The notes under the pieces are model-generated. The model saw nothing but the letters and a program-made list of their open reading frames with translations. It was not told where the DNA came from and searched no databases. This document shows, piece by piece, positions 8,402 through 16,993 of a stretch of DNA of 64,000 nucleotides; positions within the stretch are counted from its first letter, which is position 1; every line of letters starts with the position of its first letter. The translations under genes and the position numbers were made by a program. The DNA is from Spirochaetaceae bacterium (GTDB lineage: Bacteria; Spirochaetota; Leptospiria; Leptospirales; Leptonemataceae): positions 128,273-192,272 of the forward strand of contig PCBI01000003.1 of assembly GCA_002730875.1 (NCBI GenBank). The letters are read 5' to 3'.

Positions 8402-9769
8402 TTACTTCTTCGACATTTGGTGTAGTAGATAATCCAGGCCAAAGATGAGGCCGACAAAAGAGCCCAGTACCAGGAACGTTACGAATGGCTCCCAGATCAA
8501 AAAACCGCCCAGGATTCCCAGGAAACATCCAAGATACTGAATGTATTGTAGCTGATCGGATGTGGAGTTAAGAAGTAGTTTCTCCAGTCGAATCTCATCC
8601 AGCTTGCGCAGGTTGTCTGTGATGATTTCCTGCACGTTGATCTGCTCTACGAGAAACAGTACGCCGTTTAGCACCGCCTCTTCCAGCACATCGCCCCGCT
8701 TTTCCATCATGTCCGGAAGGTGATGTAGATAGTCCACAAGCTGGTCTTCATAGTGATCCATAGAGAATGTCATGGAATCCACCAGCTCTTCCAGCCTTTC
8801 GCTGATGTCCTTATCGCCGGAAAACATTCGATACAGCTTGAGTACGCCGCTCTCCAGGCCGCCTACATCGTCAAAGTCGATCCCTTTTACGAATTGTTTG
8901 ATATTCTTCTTGAACTCGTCCGAGCGAATGAAGCCCTGAATATAGTGCTCGGCCATGTCGATGACATCGTTTACGAATTCGGGCTGATTGATCACTTCGC
9001 GTATTGTGCGAGTCAGATTTTCTCGATGATGGGTAACCAGCCCGGAATCCCGAATCTGTTCGAGAATCAACTCGGGATTAATGATTTCTCGACTGATGGA
9101 CTCTCCCAGTTTGAGGGCAATGCGCTCTTTGCGCGAAGGAATGAGGCCCTGTCCCAGGATGGGTCGTTTATGGCGTGGATGAAAAAGCATTTTGATGGCC
9201 ACCCAGTTCGTGCCGAACCCGATTAAGCCCGAAACCGTAAGCATTCGCAGAAGCCCCTTGAGCTCCAGCGAAGTGTCGCGAAAAGGCAGGGGAACCGTAC
9301 CCTGAAAATCCCAGAAGAGCGAAAGCAGAAATCCTGCGCCGGTAAGCCAGGGCAGAAGCTTGAGCAAAAGCAGCGAAAGAGAAAAACCGGAATCAGGAAC
9401 CGACGGCATTTCTTCTCTGGGCTTCTGTTCGGGCAGAACACGGGTAGCCCACTTCTGCAAGAAATTGCTCAGTCGAGAAAGATCCAGACCCGAGGAGTCC
9501 AGGCTATCTTGATGTCGAGATTGGGATTGCGCGTCGCCAGAGCCCTCCGATTGATTCTGACCGGCCACATTTGGCCCTCCGCCCGGGCTCGCGGCTCCGT
9601 TAGCGACGCCTCCGCCAGGGCTCGGGGAGCCGCTGGCGCCCATTCCGCTGGCCGAAGTTCCAGTGCCCCGGGCTCCGCCCGCCGAGGAAGCGTTTCCGCT
9701 GCCCGGTTCCCGGCTACCCTGGCCATCCTGGTTTTTGGCCGAATCGTTAGTACGAGTATCTTCTTCCAT
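8402..9769 (-). CDS. DUF445 family membrane protein with long low-complexity N-terminus
   Basis: A 455-residue protein of the DUF445 family. Residues about 1-105 are low complexity (Gly, Ser, Ala, Pro, Asn) with no predicted fold. Then come a hydrophobic segment (LLLLKLLPWLTGAGFLLSLF) and the family core GFGTNWVAIKMLFHPRHK...GLIPSRKERIA, followed by long amphipathic helices. A C-terminal hydrophobic pair (CFLGILGGFLIWEPFVTFLVLG) completes the usual topology with a large soluble domain between membrane anchors. The function of the family is unknown. It lies 18 bases after hslU on the same strand, so it is probably cotranscribed with hslVU, a hint of a membrane-stress role. I see no good ribosome site at the ATG. 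Confidence 0.82.
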   Translation of the reverse strand: MEEDTRTNDSAKNQDGQGSREPGSGNASSAGGARGTGTSASGMGASGSPSPGGGVANGAASPGGGPNVAGQNQSEGSGDAQSQSRHQDSLDSSGLDLSRLSNFLQKWATRVLPEQKPREEMPSVPDSGFSLSLLLLKLLPWLTGAGFLLSLFWDFQGTVPLPFRDTSLELKGLLRMLTVSGLIGFGTNWVAIKMLFHPRHKRPILGQGLIPSRKERIALKLGESISREIINPELILEQIRDSGLVTHHRENLTRTIREVINQPEFVNDVIDMAEHYIQGFIRSDEFKKNIKQFVKGIDFDDVGGLESGVLKLYRMFSGDKDISERLEELVDSMTFSMDHYEDQLVDYLHHLPDMMEKRGDVLEEAVLNGVLFLVEQINVQEIITDNLRKLDEIRLEKLLLNSTSDQLQYIQYLGCFLGILGGFLIWEPFVTFLVLGSFVGLIFGLDYLLHQMSKK

Positions 9770-9787
9770 GGTAAGAAAGAGCCGATA

Positions 9788-11350
9788 TCAGAGAATGTAC
9801 TGACTCAGATCCCTGTTCTCCACGATTGATTGCAATCGGTCCTGTACAAAGGCTCGATCCACAACCACTTTTTTGGATTCAATGTCGGGGGCCTGGAAAG
9901 AAACCTCTTCCAGCAGGTGCTCCATGATTGTATGCAACCGGCGCGCTCCAATGTTTTCGGTCTGATCATTTACGCGAAAAGCCACGGATGCGATCTCTTC
10001 CAGACCGTCTTCGGAGAAATGCAGGTCCACGCCTTCGGTGGCCAGTAAGGCCTGCGCCTGTCGGGTCAGCGAGTTCTCCGGACCGGTCAGTATCTGTAGA
10101 AAGTCCTTTTCTGTGAGCTTTTCCAGTTCCACGCGAATCGGAAATCGGCCCTGCAATTCCGGGATCAAATCGGAAGGTCTGGTAGCATGGAAGGCGCCGG
10201 CAGCGATGAATAGAATATGATCGGTCTTTACGGGACCGTTTCGGGTATTCACGGTGGCCCCTTCGACGATGGGCAGCAGGTCTCGCTGCACGCCTTCCCG
10301 AGAAACATCCGGGCTGCCGCCAGCATTCTTGCCGCAAACCTTGTCAATTTCGTCCAGAAATACGATACCCAGTTGTTCGGTACGGCGAATCGCCTCGGAC
10401 TGAACCTTTTCCGGATCCACGAGCTTCTCCAGCTCTTCGTTCATCAGGATCTTTCGGGCATCCTCAACAGAAACCTTGCGACGTTTGGTCTTTTTGGGCA
10501 TTATATCCCCGAGCATGTTCTGCAGTTGCATATCCATCTCTTCCATGTTGGGGCCGGATAGCACCTGCACCATGGGCGAAGACTGACTGGAGACCTCGAT
10601 TTCGATTTCCTTGTCGTCAAATTCGCCGGCCTTTAGCTTCTGGCGCATTAATTCGCGAACACGAGCTTTCTTTTCCAGGTCTTCGTGACTGGTTTGCGAA
10701 GAAGGCTGACTGGAGGCGCTTGAAGTTGACGAACTGGAATGGGATTCTCCGGAACTTTGTGTTGTAGTAGCATCGGACGAAGAGCTACTCTGTCCGGTCA
10801 TTTGTTCAAAGGAGCGCTGCAAATTGCGCGCGAATTCGCTCAGATCGCCCATTCCGGCCATGGCGCCGGACGACGAAGAAGAGTTGTTCTGGCTACTGCC
10901 GGAGCCGGGCAGAAGCGCATCCAGGATACGCTCTTCGGTATTTCTTCGGGCCTGTTCCTCTACGGTTGCCTGGAATTCCTTCTTCACCAGGTTGACGGCG
11001 CTGGATACCAGATCCCGGATCATGGATTCCACGTCGCGACCCACATATCCTACTTCGGTGTATTTCGTCGCCTCTACCTTGACGAAAGGAGCGCCGCTCA
11101 GACGTGCCAGTCTTCGCGCGATCTCGGTCTTTCCGCATCCGGTGGGTCCAATCATTACGATATTCTTGGGATAGATTTCTTCCTGCAGGAAGGAGTCTTC
11201 CACCCTTTGACGTCGGACCCGATTTCGTATCGCTATGGCCACCGCCTTCTTGGCATCCCGCTGTCCTACTATATATTTATCCAGTTCACTAACTATCTGC
11301 GTGGGAGTCATTGTCTCCACGCTAATTCGTTCTTCCGCTTGATTTGACAT
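9788..11350 (-). CDS. hslU: ATP-dependent protease ATPase subunit HslU with serine-rich I-domain insert
   Basis: HslU is the AAA+ unfoldase that feeds proteins into the HslV peptidase. The N-terminal [23 protein letters not shown], Walker A GPTGCGKT (68-75), pore loop GYVGRD (101-106), Walker [11 protein letters not shown] (329-338), and the C-terminal tail ending DLSQYIL, which inserts into HslV, are all present. At 520 residues it is about 75 longer than E. coli HslU. The excess is a stretch at about 148-222 in the I domain, extremely rich in serine with threonine and glutamine. ATG with GAGAGGA upstream. It follows hslV by 149 bases that contain three hairpins. Confidence 0.97.
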   Translation of the reverse strand: MSNQAEERISVETMTPTQIVSELDKYIVGQRDAKKAVAIAIRNRVRRQRVEDSFLQEEIYPKNIVMIGPTGCGKTEIARRLARLSGAPFVKVEATKYTEVGYVGRDVESMIRDLVSSAVNLVKKEFQATVEEQARRNTEERILDALLPGSGSSQNNSSSSSGAMAGMGDLSEFARNLQRSFEQMTGQSSSSSDATTTQSSGESHSSSSTSSASSQPSSQTSHEDLEKKARVRELMRQKLKAGEFDDKEIEIEVSSQSSPMVQVLSGPNMEEMDMQLQNMLGDIMPKKTKRRKVSVEDARKILMNEELEKLVDPEKVQSEAIRRTEQLGIVFLDEIDKVCGKNAGGSPDVSREGVQRDLLPIVEGATVNTRNGPVKTDHILFIAAGAFHATRPSDLIPELQGRFPIRVELEKLTEKDFLQILTGPENSLTRQAQALLATEGVDLHFSEDGLEEIASVAFRVNDQTENIGARRLHTIMEHLLEEVSFQAPDIESKKVVVDRAFVQDRLQSIVENRDLSQYIL

Positions 11351-11370
11351 GAATTCCTCTCATCACTTTG

Positions 11371-11468
11371 CTGAAGCCCGTGGGTTTCTTCAGTCATGGC
11401 TGGAGACGATTCCAGTTCGTCTCGGAATTAGCGCTCGGTTACGCTCAGGAAATCAGTCTGTCCTGAGC
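11371..11468 (-). promoter_or_regulatory. Three consecutive hairpins between hslV and hslU
   Basis: Three hairpins fill the gap between the two genes. At 11371-11393 CTGAAG pairs with CTTCAG, with a further CC/GG inside. At 11403-11423 GAGACGA pairs perfectly with TCGTCTC around a 7-base loop. At 11443-11468 GCTCAGGA pairs perfectly with TCCTGAGC around a 10-base loop. None has a T-run, so they are unlikely to be strong terminators. They could adjust the ratio of HslV to HslU through RNA processing or stability, which is inference. Confidence 0.55.
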
Positions 11469-11499
11469 CATAGAGAAGCCAGGTTTTTCGGCTAACCGA

Positions 11500-12042
11500 T
11501 TAGCCCTGCTCTAACACCTCGATGCTAATGTTCTTATTCGTAAAAACGCAAATATCGCCGGCCAGATTCATGGACTTTTCGACGATCTCCCGGGCGCTCA
11601 TATCCGTGTTTTCCAGCAGCGCCCGGGCCGCAGCCAGCGCGTAGTTACCGCCCGAACCAATGGCCAGGATGCCGTCATCGGAACTGATAACGTCTCCGGT
11701 CCCTGAAATTAAGTAAGATTCCGAGGGATCCGCCACAATAAGCAGAGCTTCCAATCGCCGGAGCATGCGATCCGTTCGCCAATCCCGGGCCAGTTCCACG
11801 GCAGCCCGCCGCAATTGACCGGCATACTGCTCCACTTTCTTTTCGAAAAGGTCGAACAGTGTAAGTCCGTCCGCCGCCGAACCGGCAAAACCGGCAATTA
11901 TATCCTTTCCTTCCAGACGACGGATCTTTCGCGCGCCGGCCTTCATCACGGTGTTACCCATGCTCACCTGGCCATCGCCGCCGATGGCAGTTTGACCGTT
12001 TCGACGAACGCATAATATGGTAGTAGAACGAATGCGAGCCAT
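11500..12042 (-). CDS. hslV: ATP-dependent protease peptidase subunit HslV
   Basis: HslV is the threonine peptidase of the HslUV complex; twelve subunits form the double-ring core. After the short pre-sequence MARIRS comes [19 protein letters not shown]; the first of the two threonines (residue 7) should be the catalytic N-terminal Thr. Family blocks [27 protein letters not shown] and the [22 protein letters not shown] stretch are intact, and the length (180) is normal. I place the start at the ATG giving MARIRS; a GTG 30 bases further upstream would add PGSGANLVS. In E. coli only the initiator Met precedes the Thr, so here a six-residue pre-sequence must be removed. First gene of hslV-hslU-DUF445. 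Confidence 0.95.
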   Translation of the reverse strand: MARIRSTTILCVRRNGQTAIGGDGQVSMGNTVMKAGARKIRRLEGKDIIAGFAGSAADGLTLFDLFEKKVEQYAGQLRRAAVELARDWRTDRMLRRLEALLIVADPSESYLISGTGDVISSDDGILAIGSGGNYALAAARALLENTDMSAREIVEKSMNLAGDICVFTNKNISIEVLEQG

Positions 12043-12093
12043 TGAAACCAGATTTGCTCCAGAACCGGGCACGTAAAACCGTTTTTAGGACAT

Positions 12094-12131
12094 TCCCTCT
12101 CGGGGCGACCGCCGCCCGAACAAGAGAGGGA
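12094..12131 (-). promoter_or_regulatory. GC-rich hairpin in the hslV leader
   Basis: TCCCTCTC at 12094-12101 pairs perfectly with GAGAGGGA at 12124-12131. Inside it GGGCG pairs with CGCCC, giving a long stem. It lies about 50 bases upstream of the hslV start codon, so it would be in the mRNA leader if the promoter is further up. It might act as a stability or temperature-sensing element for this heat-shock protease operon; that role is a guess. Confidence 0.45.
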
Positions 12132-12132
12132 T

Positions 12133-12180
12133 GGCATTTCCTGGCTCGAAAATGATAAATATATAGAAGGCATTTCCTGG
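12133..12180. repeat. 12-bp direct repeat upstream of hslV
   Basis: GGCATTTCCTGG occurs at 12133-12144 and again, perfectly, at 12169-12180, 36 bases apart from start to start. An AT-rich stretch (AATGATAAATATATAG) lies between. On the minus strand this sits where the hslV promoter should be, so the repeats may be a regulator site; the AT-rich part could supply a -10 element. The CIRCE element of HrcA is not present. Confidence 0.4.
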
Positions 12181-12255
12181 TTCATGGCGACCAATGGAAA
12201 GCGTTTCACGGCTCAAACAGGCGGAGGTGCGGAATACCGGACTTCGAGGAATTAG

Positions 12256-12277
12256 AAAAAAGGGCCCCGAAGGGCCC
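12256..12277 (-). terminator. Rho-independent terminator with TTCG tetraloop
   Basis: Read on the minus strand, GGGCCC, then loop TTCG, then GGGCCC, followed directly by six T (plus-strand A-run 12256-12261). This is a classic intrinsic terminator. It is the second one downstream of the secreted protein gene that ends at 12462 and shields the hslV promoter region. Confidence 0.75.
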
Positions 12278-12390
12278 GAGCGGGAGAAGTGTTCAGAATT
12301 GCATTTATTATGATTCCGCGGATTACGGTACCGGAGTATGCAGTAGTCAGAGTTTGTAGAAACCCTGAAAAGATGTCAAACAGTTCAGAC

Positions 12391-12429
12391 AAAAAAAGGC
12401 CAGCCGGGGGCAAGGCCGGGAGTGGCCTT
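12391..12429 (-). terminator. Rho-independent terminator after the secreted coiled protein gene
   Basis: Read on the minus strand, AAGGCCA pairs with TGGCCTT around a 20-base GC-rich loop with inner CCGG pairing. A run of T follows (plus-strand A-run 12391-12397). It begins 33 bases after the stop codon of the gene at 12462-13208. With the terminator at 12256-12277 it forms a tandem pair; the 419-base gap between this gene and hslV holds no coding sequence that I can see. Confidence 0.7.
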
Positions 12430-12461
12430 GCGCGCAATAATTCCGGTCACCACAGGTAGAT

Positions 12462-13208
12462 CTAAAGATCGATCTGCCATTCGTTTCTCTTATTTCGCTT
12501 ATCGTAGTAGGCTGCAATCATCATGTCCATTGAGTACAGCGCGGTTCGCAGGTTGGAAAACACCAGCCGAAATGCCTGTAGCTGCACCTCGGGCGCCGTC
12601 TTTTCCAGGGTTTCCGGATCCGGATTGTAGTGCTGCTTTCGGGTCACAAGCTCCATGGTCTGGATGTAGGGATAATACATCTTCAACACTTTGCGGGTCC
12701 ACAAACTGGTATTGTACACGCCTCGTTCCATGGAATCCAGAACCAGACATTCCAGCTCGCCGTTGGGACCATAGTGCATTGCCAGAACTTTCTTGGAGTT
12801 TACGAATATTCCGTTGCGCCAGGAACCGGGGTTATCCTCCAGTACAATCTCCTGGTAATTCTTCAAACCGCTGAATCGATCCAGGTTGATCAATTCTTTG
12901 TGCTTGGCTTCAATGTCTTTCACGGCTTTGCGAACATTTTCGATTTCCAGCTTCAGCAAGCGCGTGACTTCGGATCGATATTGCGATTCCTGCGGATTAT
13001 TTCCCCAGGACTGTTCTTCCATAATCAACCCGTTCTCTTTTTGAACATTGTTGATGGCTTCCTGCTGGGCCCGATCGCCGCAGGTTCTCATCGGATCGAT
13101 TTTTTTCTCTTCTTCCTCGGCCGGCGGATCTTCAGCAGCCACCGGAAAGATGATGGCGCCGGAAAATAGCAGCGCCAGACTAATAGAAAATACCAGGATG
13201 CGTTTCAT
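12462..13208 (-). CDS. Secreted helical protein, unknown function
   Basis: A 248-residue exported protein. Residues 1-24 form a Sec signal peptide (MKRILVFSISLALLFSGAIIFPVAAE) with a likely cut after AxA. A short acidic linker (AEEEEKK) is followed by a mostly helical body with a coiled-coil-like segment at about 80-115. Several Trp and Tyr residues follow (GSWRNGIFVNSKKVLAMHYG, YYPYIQT). There are only two cysteines in the mature part. I do not recognise the family. Secreted helical proteins of this size in Leptospira include the flagellar-sheath proteins FcpA and FcpB, so that is worth testing, but I have no motif to support it. ATG with GGGAGAA upstream; two terminators follow. Confidence 0.6.
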   Translation of the reverse strand: MKRILVFSISLALLFSGAIIFPVAAEDPPAEEEEKKIDPMRTCGDRAQQEAINNVQKENGLIMEEQSWGNNPQESQYRSEVTRLLKLEIENVRKAVKDIEAKHKELINLDRFSGLKNYQEIVLEDNPGSWRNGIFVNSKKVLAMHYGPNGELECLVLDSMERGVYNTSLWTRKVLKMYYPYIQTMELVTRKQHYNPDPETLEKTAPEVQLQAFRLVFSNLRTALYSMDMMIAAYYDKRNKRNEWQIDL

Positions 13209-13380
13209 TCGAGTTCTCCCAATGGTAGCTTCGGTTCCGCAGGACTGAGAATAAACGGATCAGCGCGGGAAATCCAGAAAAAATGCTAAATTTATCGGAA
13301 AAAGTGCCGACCGCTTACGTCTCATAGCGGGCCCTGTGAAGAGGGCCACGGGGCCCCAAATCTCGATATCAAGCCATTTT

Positions 13381-13764
13381 TCAGGTGGCCGGTCCAGGAT
13401 TACAGGACCGAACTATGGCCTCATAGAAGCCGGATGAGATGGTAGCATTTGTGACCGCAGGACAGGGAGTAGCCACCAAAAGTACGAAACACTGGTCCAC
13501 TTTACTCTTATAATAGTGAGTACGACTCAGAATGTCCTGAAACTCTCCGTTGAGACTGTACAGGGCCGCGGATTCCAGTATGGGACAGCTCTGGGAGTGG
13601 ACCAGTACTCCTAGCTTTAATTGCTCCACGGCATCGGTGCGGGAGATGACCTGCTCGCCTTCCAGAAAGGTGAGTGGCTCCTCGCCCATCCAGCCGCAAT
13701 GGGGTGTTGCCAGTCCTACCAGAGCCAGAAGGACCATAATGAATGCTTTTCGCAATCCGTTCAT
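13381..13764 (-). CDS. Small putative lipoprotein or exported protein
   Basis: The frame is open much further upstream, but the likely start is the ATG giving MNGLRKAFIMVLLALVGLATPHC, a short basic end plus hydrophobic core ending at a cysteine (residue 23). That gives a 127-residue product with four further cysteines, two of them in CNPG and TPCPAV near the C-terminus. The lipobox is poor (TPHC), so ordinary secretion with disulfides is equally possible. No family recognised. It is divergent from alaS with 102 bases between the start codons. Confidence 0.5.
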   Translation of the reverse strand: MNGLRKAFIMVLLALVGLATPHCGWMGEEPLTFLEGEQVISRTDAVEQLKLGVLVHSQSCPILESAALYSLNGEFQDILSRTHYYKSKVDQCFVLLVATPCPAVTNATISSGFYEAIVRSCNPGPAT

Positions 13765-13866
13765 GGAGTCGTTGGTCAAATTGGAACCGGGAGTCAGCAC
13801 GTCATGCAAAACAATAGCCATCCGATTGGATTGACTGGAAAAAGCACTACAAGGCACCGTCCTGGT

Positions 13867-16731
13867 ATGGATTGGACGCCCGCTAGATTGCGCCGCGAAT
13901 GGTATAAATTCTTTGAAGGAAAGAAGCATCTGAAGCTTCCTTCGGCAAGTTTGCTACCGGCCGGCGACCCCACTCTGCTCTTTACCAGCGCCGGCATGGT
14001 GCCTTTTAAGCCCTATTTTGAAGGTTCGGAGGATCCTCCCTCGGGCCGAGTGGTAACCATCCAGAAATGTCTTCGTACAACAGACCTGGAAAGCGTGGGA
14101 AAAACGGCCCGGCATCTGACGTTCTTCGAAATGCTCGGAAACTTCAGCTTCGGGGACTACTTCAAGAAAGAAGCCGTGGCGATGGCCTACGAATTCAGCA
14201 CCGACGTTCTTAAGCTGGATCCAGAAAAGATCCATATTACTATCTATACCGATGACGATGAAACCAAAGCTATGTGGATGGACATCGGCATACCGGAAGA
14301 TCGCATCACGCGCCTGGGAAAGGACGACAACTGGTGGGGCCCCGCCGGCGATTCCGGTCCCTGCGGCCCCTGCACCGAGCTTTACCTGGACCGAGGTCCA
14401 GAAATCTGCAAAGATGAAGGCGGTTGCGGCGATCCCAAGACCTGTACTCCGGGGAACGATTGCGATCGCTACATGGAATACTGGAATCTGGTGTTCAATC
14501 AGTACAACCAGGACACGGAAGGCAACCTAAGCCCGCTGAGATCCAAAGGAATCGACACCGGCGCCGGACTCGAACGAATTGTGGCGTTACTCAACAATAC
14601 GGAAAGCGTTTACGAGACTTCCGAACTTATCCAACTGCGCGAAAAGACAAAAGCGGCTATTGCAGATCTGGGGCAAGAAGCTCCTTCCGAGGAATCCTCC
14701 TATCATATTCTTTCTGCCTATCGGGTGATCGCCGACCATGCTCGTTCGGCCACCTTCGCCATCGGCGATGGTATACTTCCAGATAATCACGGAAGAGGCT
14801 ATGTGATTCGCAGGATGCTTCGGCGAGCGTCTCTGTTTGCCCGGGAACTGGGAGTTACCTCCCCGCTTCTCTATTCGCTGGTGCCTACCATTGTAGAAAT
14901 CTATGAAGAATTCTATCCCGAGCTAAAGCAAGCGGCCGAAAAGATCCAGCGCACCATTGAGGAAGAGGAAAAACGATTCCTGCGAACCCTGGATACGGGA
15001 ATGAAGATCTGGCAACAGTATCTTGAGGAGCACCAGGCAAAGAAAGCCAAAACCTTTTCCGGATCCCAGGCATTTCGCCTCTACGACACCTACGGATTCC
15101 CGCTGGAGATGACCGTGGAACTGGCGGAGAAAGCCGGAATGAAAGTAGATCTCAAAGAATTCGAAAAGGAGATGGAGCATCAGCGCGAGATGGCTCAATC
15201 CGCCTCCAAATGGTCCGACGTTCAACTGCCATCCGACCTGAAGTTACCCACCGGCCATCGTACCGACTTCGAAGGTTACCATGATTTTAAGCGAGGTAGC
15301 GTCATAGAAGCTCTTGCGCAGGGCGCTCATACAAGGACTACCCTTAAAGCCCCCGGCGAAGAAAGATCCATGGTAATCGCAAAGGAGACCTGCTTTTATC
15401 CGGAAGGCGGTGGCCAGCTCGGCGATTCCGGTTGGATTCGATCCGAAACCGGCGTCTTTCGGGTGGAAGATACAAAAAAGAAAGGCGATCTAATATTGCA
15501 CCTGGGCCGAATGGAAACCGGCGAACTGAAGGAAGGCCAGTCCATCGAAATGGAAATCGATGAAGAGCGAAGACTATCCCTTACTCGACATCATAGCGCC
15601 ACCCATTTGCTGAACAAGAGCCTCCGGGACACCCTGGGCGATCACATTCTACAAACCGGTTCGTTGGTAGCTGACAACTACCTTAGATTTGACTTTTCCC
15701 ATCCTGAGCGAATTTCGCCTGAGGATCTGGAAGAGATTGAAAAGCAGGTAAACGAAGCCATTGCAAAGGATGCCGAAGTTACAACTCAAGTTCTTCCTAT
15801 CGAAAAAGCCAAAGAGTCCGGCGCCCTTGCCACCTTTGGCGAAAAGTATGGCGAAGAAGTCCGGGTCGTTTCCATGGGCGGAGGCGACCTGAGTATCGAA
15901 TTCTGCGGCGGCTGCCATGTAGATCGAACCGGACAAATACAGTATTTTCACATCTTGAAAGAAAGCAGCCCCGGCGCTGGAAATCGCCGAATCGAAGCGG
16001 TGGCCGGCCCCGGCGTTCCGAATTACTTCAAGCAGGAGTTTCACAGGCTTCAGCTAGAGAAAGCCAATCTGGAAGGCGCGCTACAGGGATTGGCCAATCA
16101 CCTGGCAGAGTCCGACGAAGACGCAGAAGACAAGAAAGGTCTAAAAGAACTTAAAAAGGAACTCGATTCGCTGAAGCCCAAAAAGGAAATACCGGGCCCT
16201 GCTGAAATCGACTCTACTCTGGAAAGCCCGGCCGGCGTACTCAAGCTTCAAAACCAGCTGAAGGCCGCCGAGGAAGAACTCAAAGAAAAGCAGAAAGCTC
16301 GACTCAAACTGGAAAAGCGGATTAATGCCGAAGCCGTGGATCTGGATGCTATCGTAGAAAAAGCTCGCAGCAATGAACAAAAAAGAGGAAGTATCAAAGT
16401 GTTTTCCTTGCAGGAAGACGGTCTGGATGCACAAATCCTTAGACAGGCCGGCGACAAACTAAAAGAAAGCGAAAGGGATTGCGTGGTTTTGATCGGCGCC
16501 AGAACGGAGAAAGGAGCCATGCTGGTATTCATGGCAACAAAGGCGGCTGTGGATGCCGGTATCGACTGTGGAGCATTGATTCGGGCTGCCGCTCCGCTGA
16601 TTGGCGGTAAAGGCGGCGGCAAAAAGGACATGGCACAGGCCGGCGGTCCGGACGCCTCGTCCCTGGCCCAGGCGTTGAAAACGGCAGATTCAGAAATAGA
16701 GTCTATGCTAAGCGCCGGCAAAGGGAAGTAG
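13867..16731 (+). CDS. alaS: Alanyl-tRNA synthetase
   Basis: AlaS charges tRNA-Ala and clears mischarged Ser or Gly. The start at MDWTPARLRREWYKFFEGKKH matches the conserved N-terminus; the frame is open further upstream, but that sequence is not AlaS-like. Class II core motifs follow (SAGMVPFKPYF, TFFEMLGNFSFGDYFK, GPAGDSGPCGPCTE). The editing domain has HHSATHLLN (near residue 575) and CGGCH (near 681), which bind zinc. The C-terminal DHHA1-like domain ends in IGGKGGGKKDMAQAGG. At 954 residues it is about 80 longer than E. coli AlaS. The excess is mainly a lysine/glutamate-rich coiled-coil segment at about 750-825, between the editing and C-terminal domains. Confidence 0.96.
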   Translation: MDWTPARLRREWYKFFEGKKHLKLPSASLLPAGDPTLLFTSAGMVPFKPYFEGSEDPPSGRVVTIQKCLRTTDLESVGKTARHLTFFEMLGNFSFGDYFKKEAVAMAYEFSTDVLKLDPEKIHITIYTDDDETKAMWMDIGIPEDRITRLGKDDNWWGPAGDSGPCGPCTELYLDRGPEICKDEGGCGDPKTCTPGNDCDRYMEYWNLVFNQYNQDTEGNLSPLRSKGIDTGAGLERIVALLNNTESVYETSELIQLREKTKAAIADLGQEAPSEESSYHILSAYRVIADHARSATFAIGDGILPDNHGRGYVIRRMLRRASLFARELGVTSPLLYSLVPTIVEIYEEFYPELKQAAEKIQRTIEEEEKRFLRTLDTGMKIWQQYLEEHQAKKAKTFSGSQAFRLYDTYGFPLEMTVELAEKAGMKVDLKEFEKEMEHQREMAQSASKWSDVQLPSDLKLPTGHRTDFEGYHDFKRGSVIEALAQGAHTRTTLKAPGEERSMVIAKETCFYPEGGGQLGDSGWIRSETGVFRVEDTKKKGDLILHLGRMETGELKEGQSIEMEIDEERRLSLTRHHSATHLLNKSLRDTLGDHILQTGSLVADNYLRFDFSHPERISPEDLEEIEKQVNEAIAKDAEVTTQVLPIEKAKESGALATFGEKYGEEVRVVSMGGGDLSIEFCGGCHVDRTGQIQYFHILKESSPGAGNRRIEAVAGPGVPNYFKQEFHRLQLEKANLEGALQGLANHLAESDEDAEDKKGLKELKKELDSLKPKKEIPGPAEIDSTLESPAGVLKLQNQLKAAEEELKEKQKARLKLEKRINAEAVDLDAIVEKARSNEQKRGSIKVFSLQEDGLDAQILRQAGDKLKESERDCVVLIGARTEKGAMLVFMATKAAVDAGIDCGALIRAAAPLIGGKGGGKKDMAQAGGPDASSLAQALKTADSEIESMLSAGKGK

Positions 16732-16993
16732 GCAGAAATTAAGACAGCCGTAGCGGTTCCGGTGGCGCAAAAACGCTTCGATTCCGTTGGCGCTGAAATG
16801 CCTCGGAGCCAGGAAGGGCAAGTCCCGGGGCTGACGATCAGGGGCAGAAATGCAGTCCTCCCAACAAAGTGGTATAGGACAAACCAGGCTTAAAGCCAAT
16901 GCATTTTTTAGACCGACCGCTCCGTCACAGGGCCGGATCGGATACAACAGTTCGCATAAATCGCGGAAAAAATGAACGCGCGAAGGAGTAGAA

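Noticed and set aside
9509-9829. A 106-residue plus-strand frame opposite the DUF445 head
   Set aside because: It mirrors low-complexity GC-rich coding sequence and spans the end of hslU; no start signal or fold.
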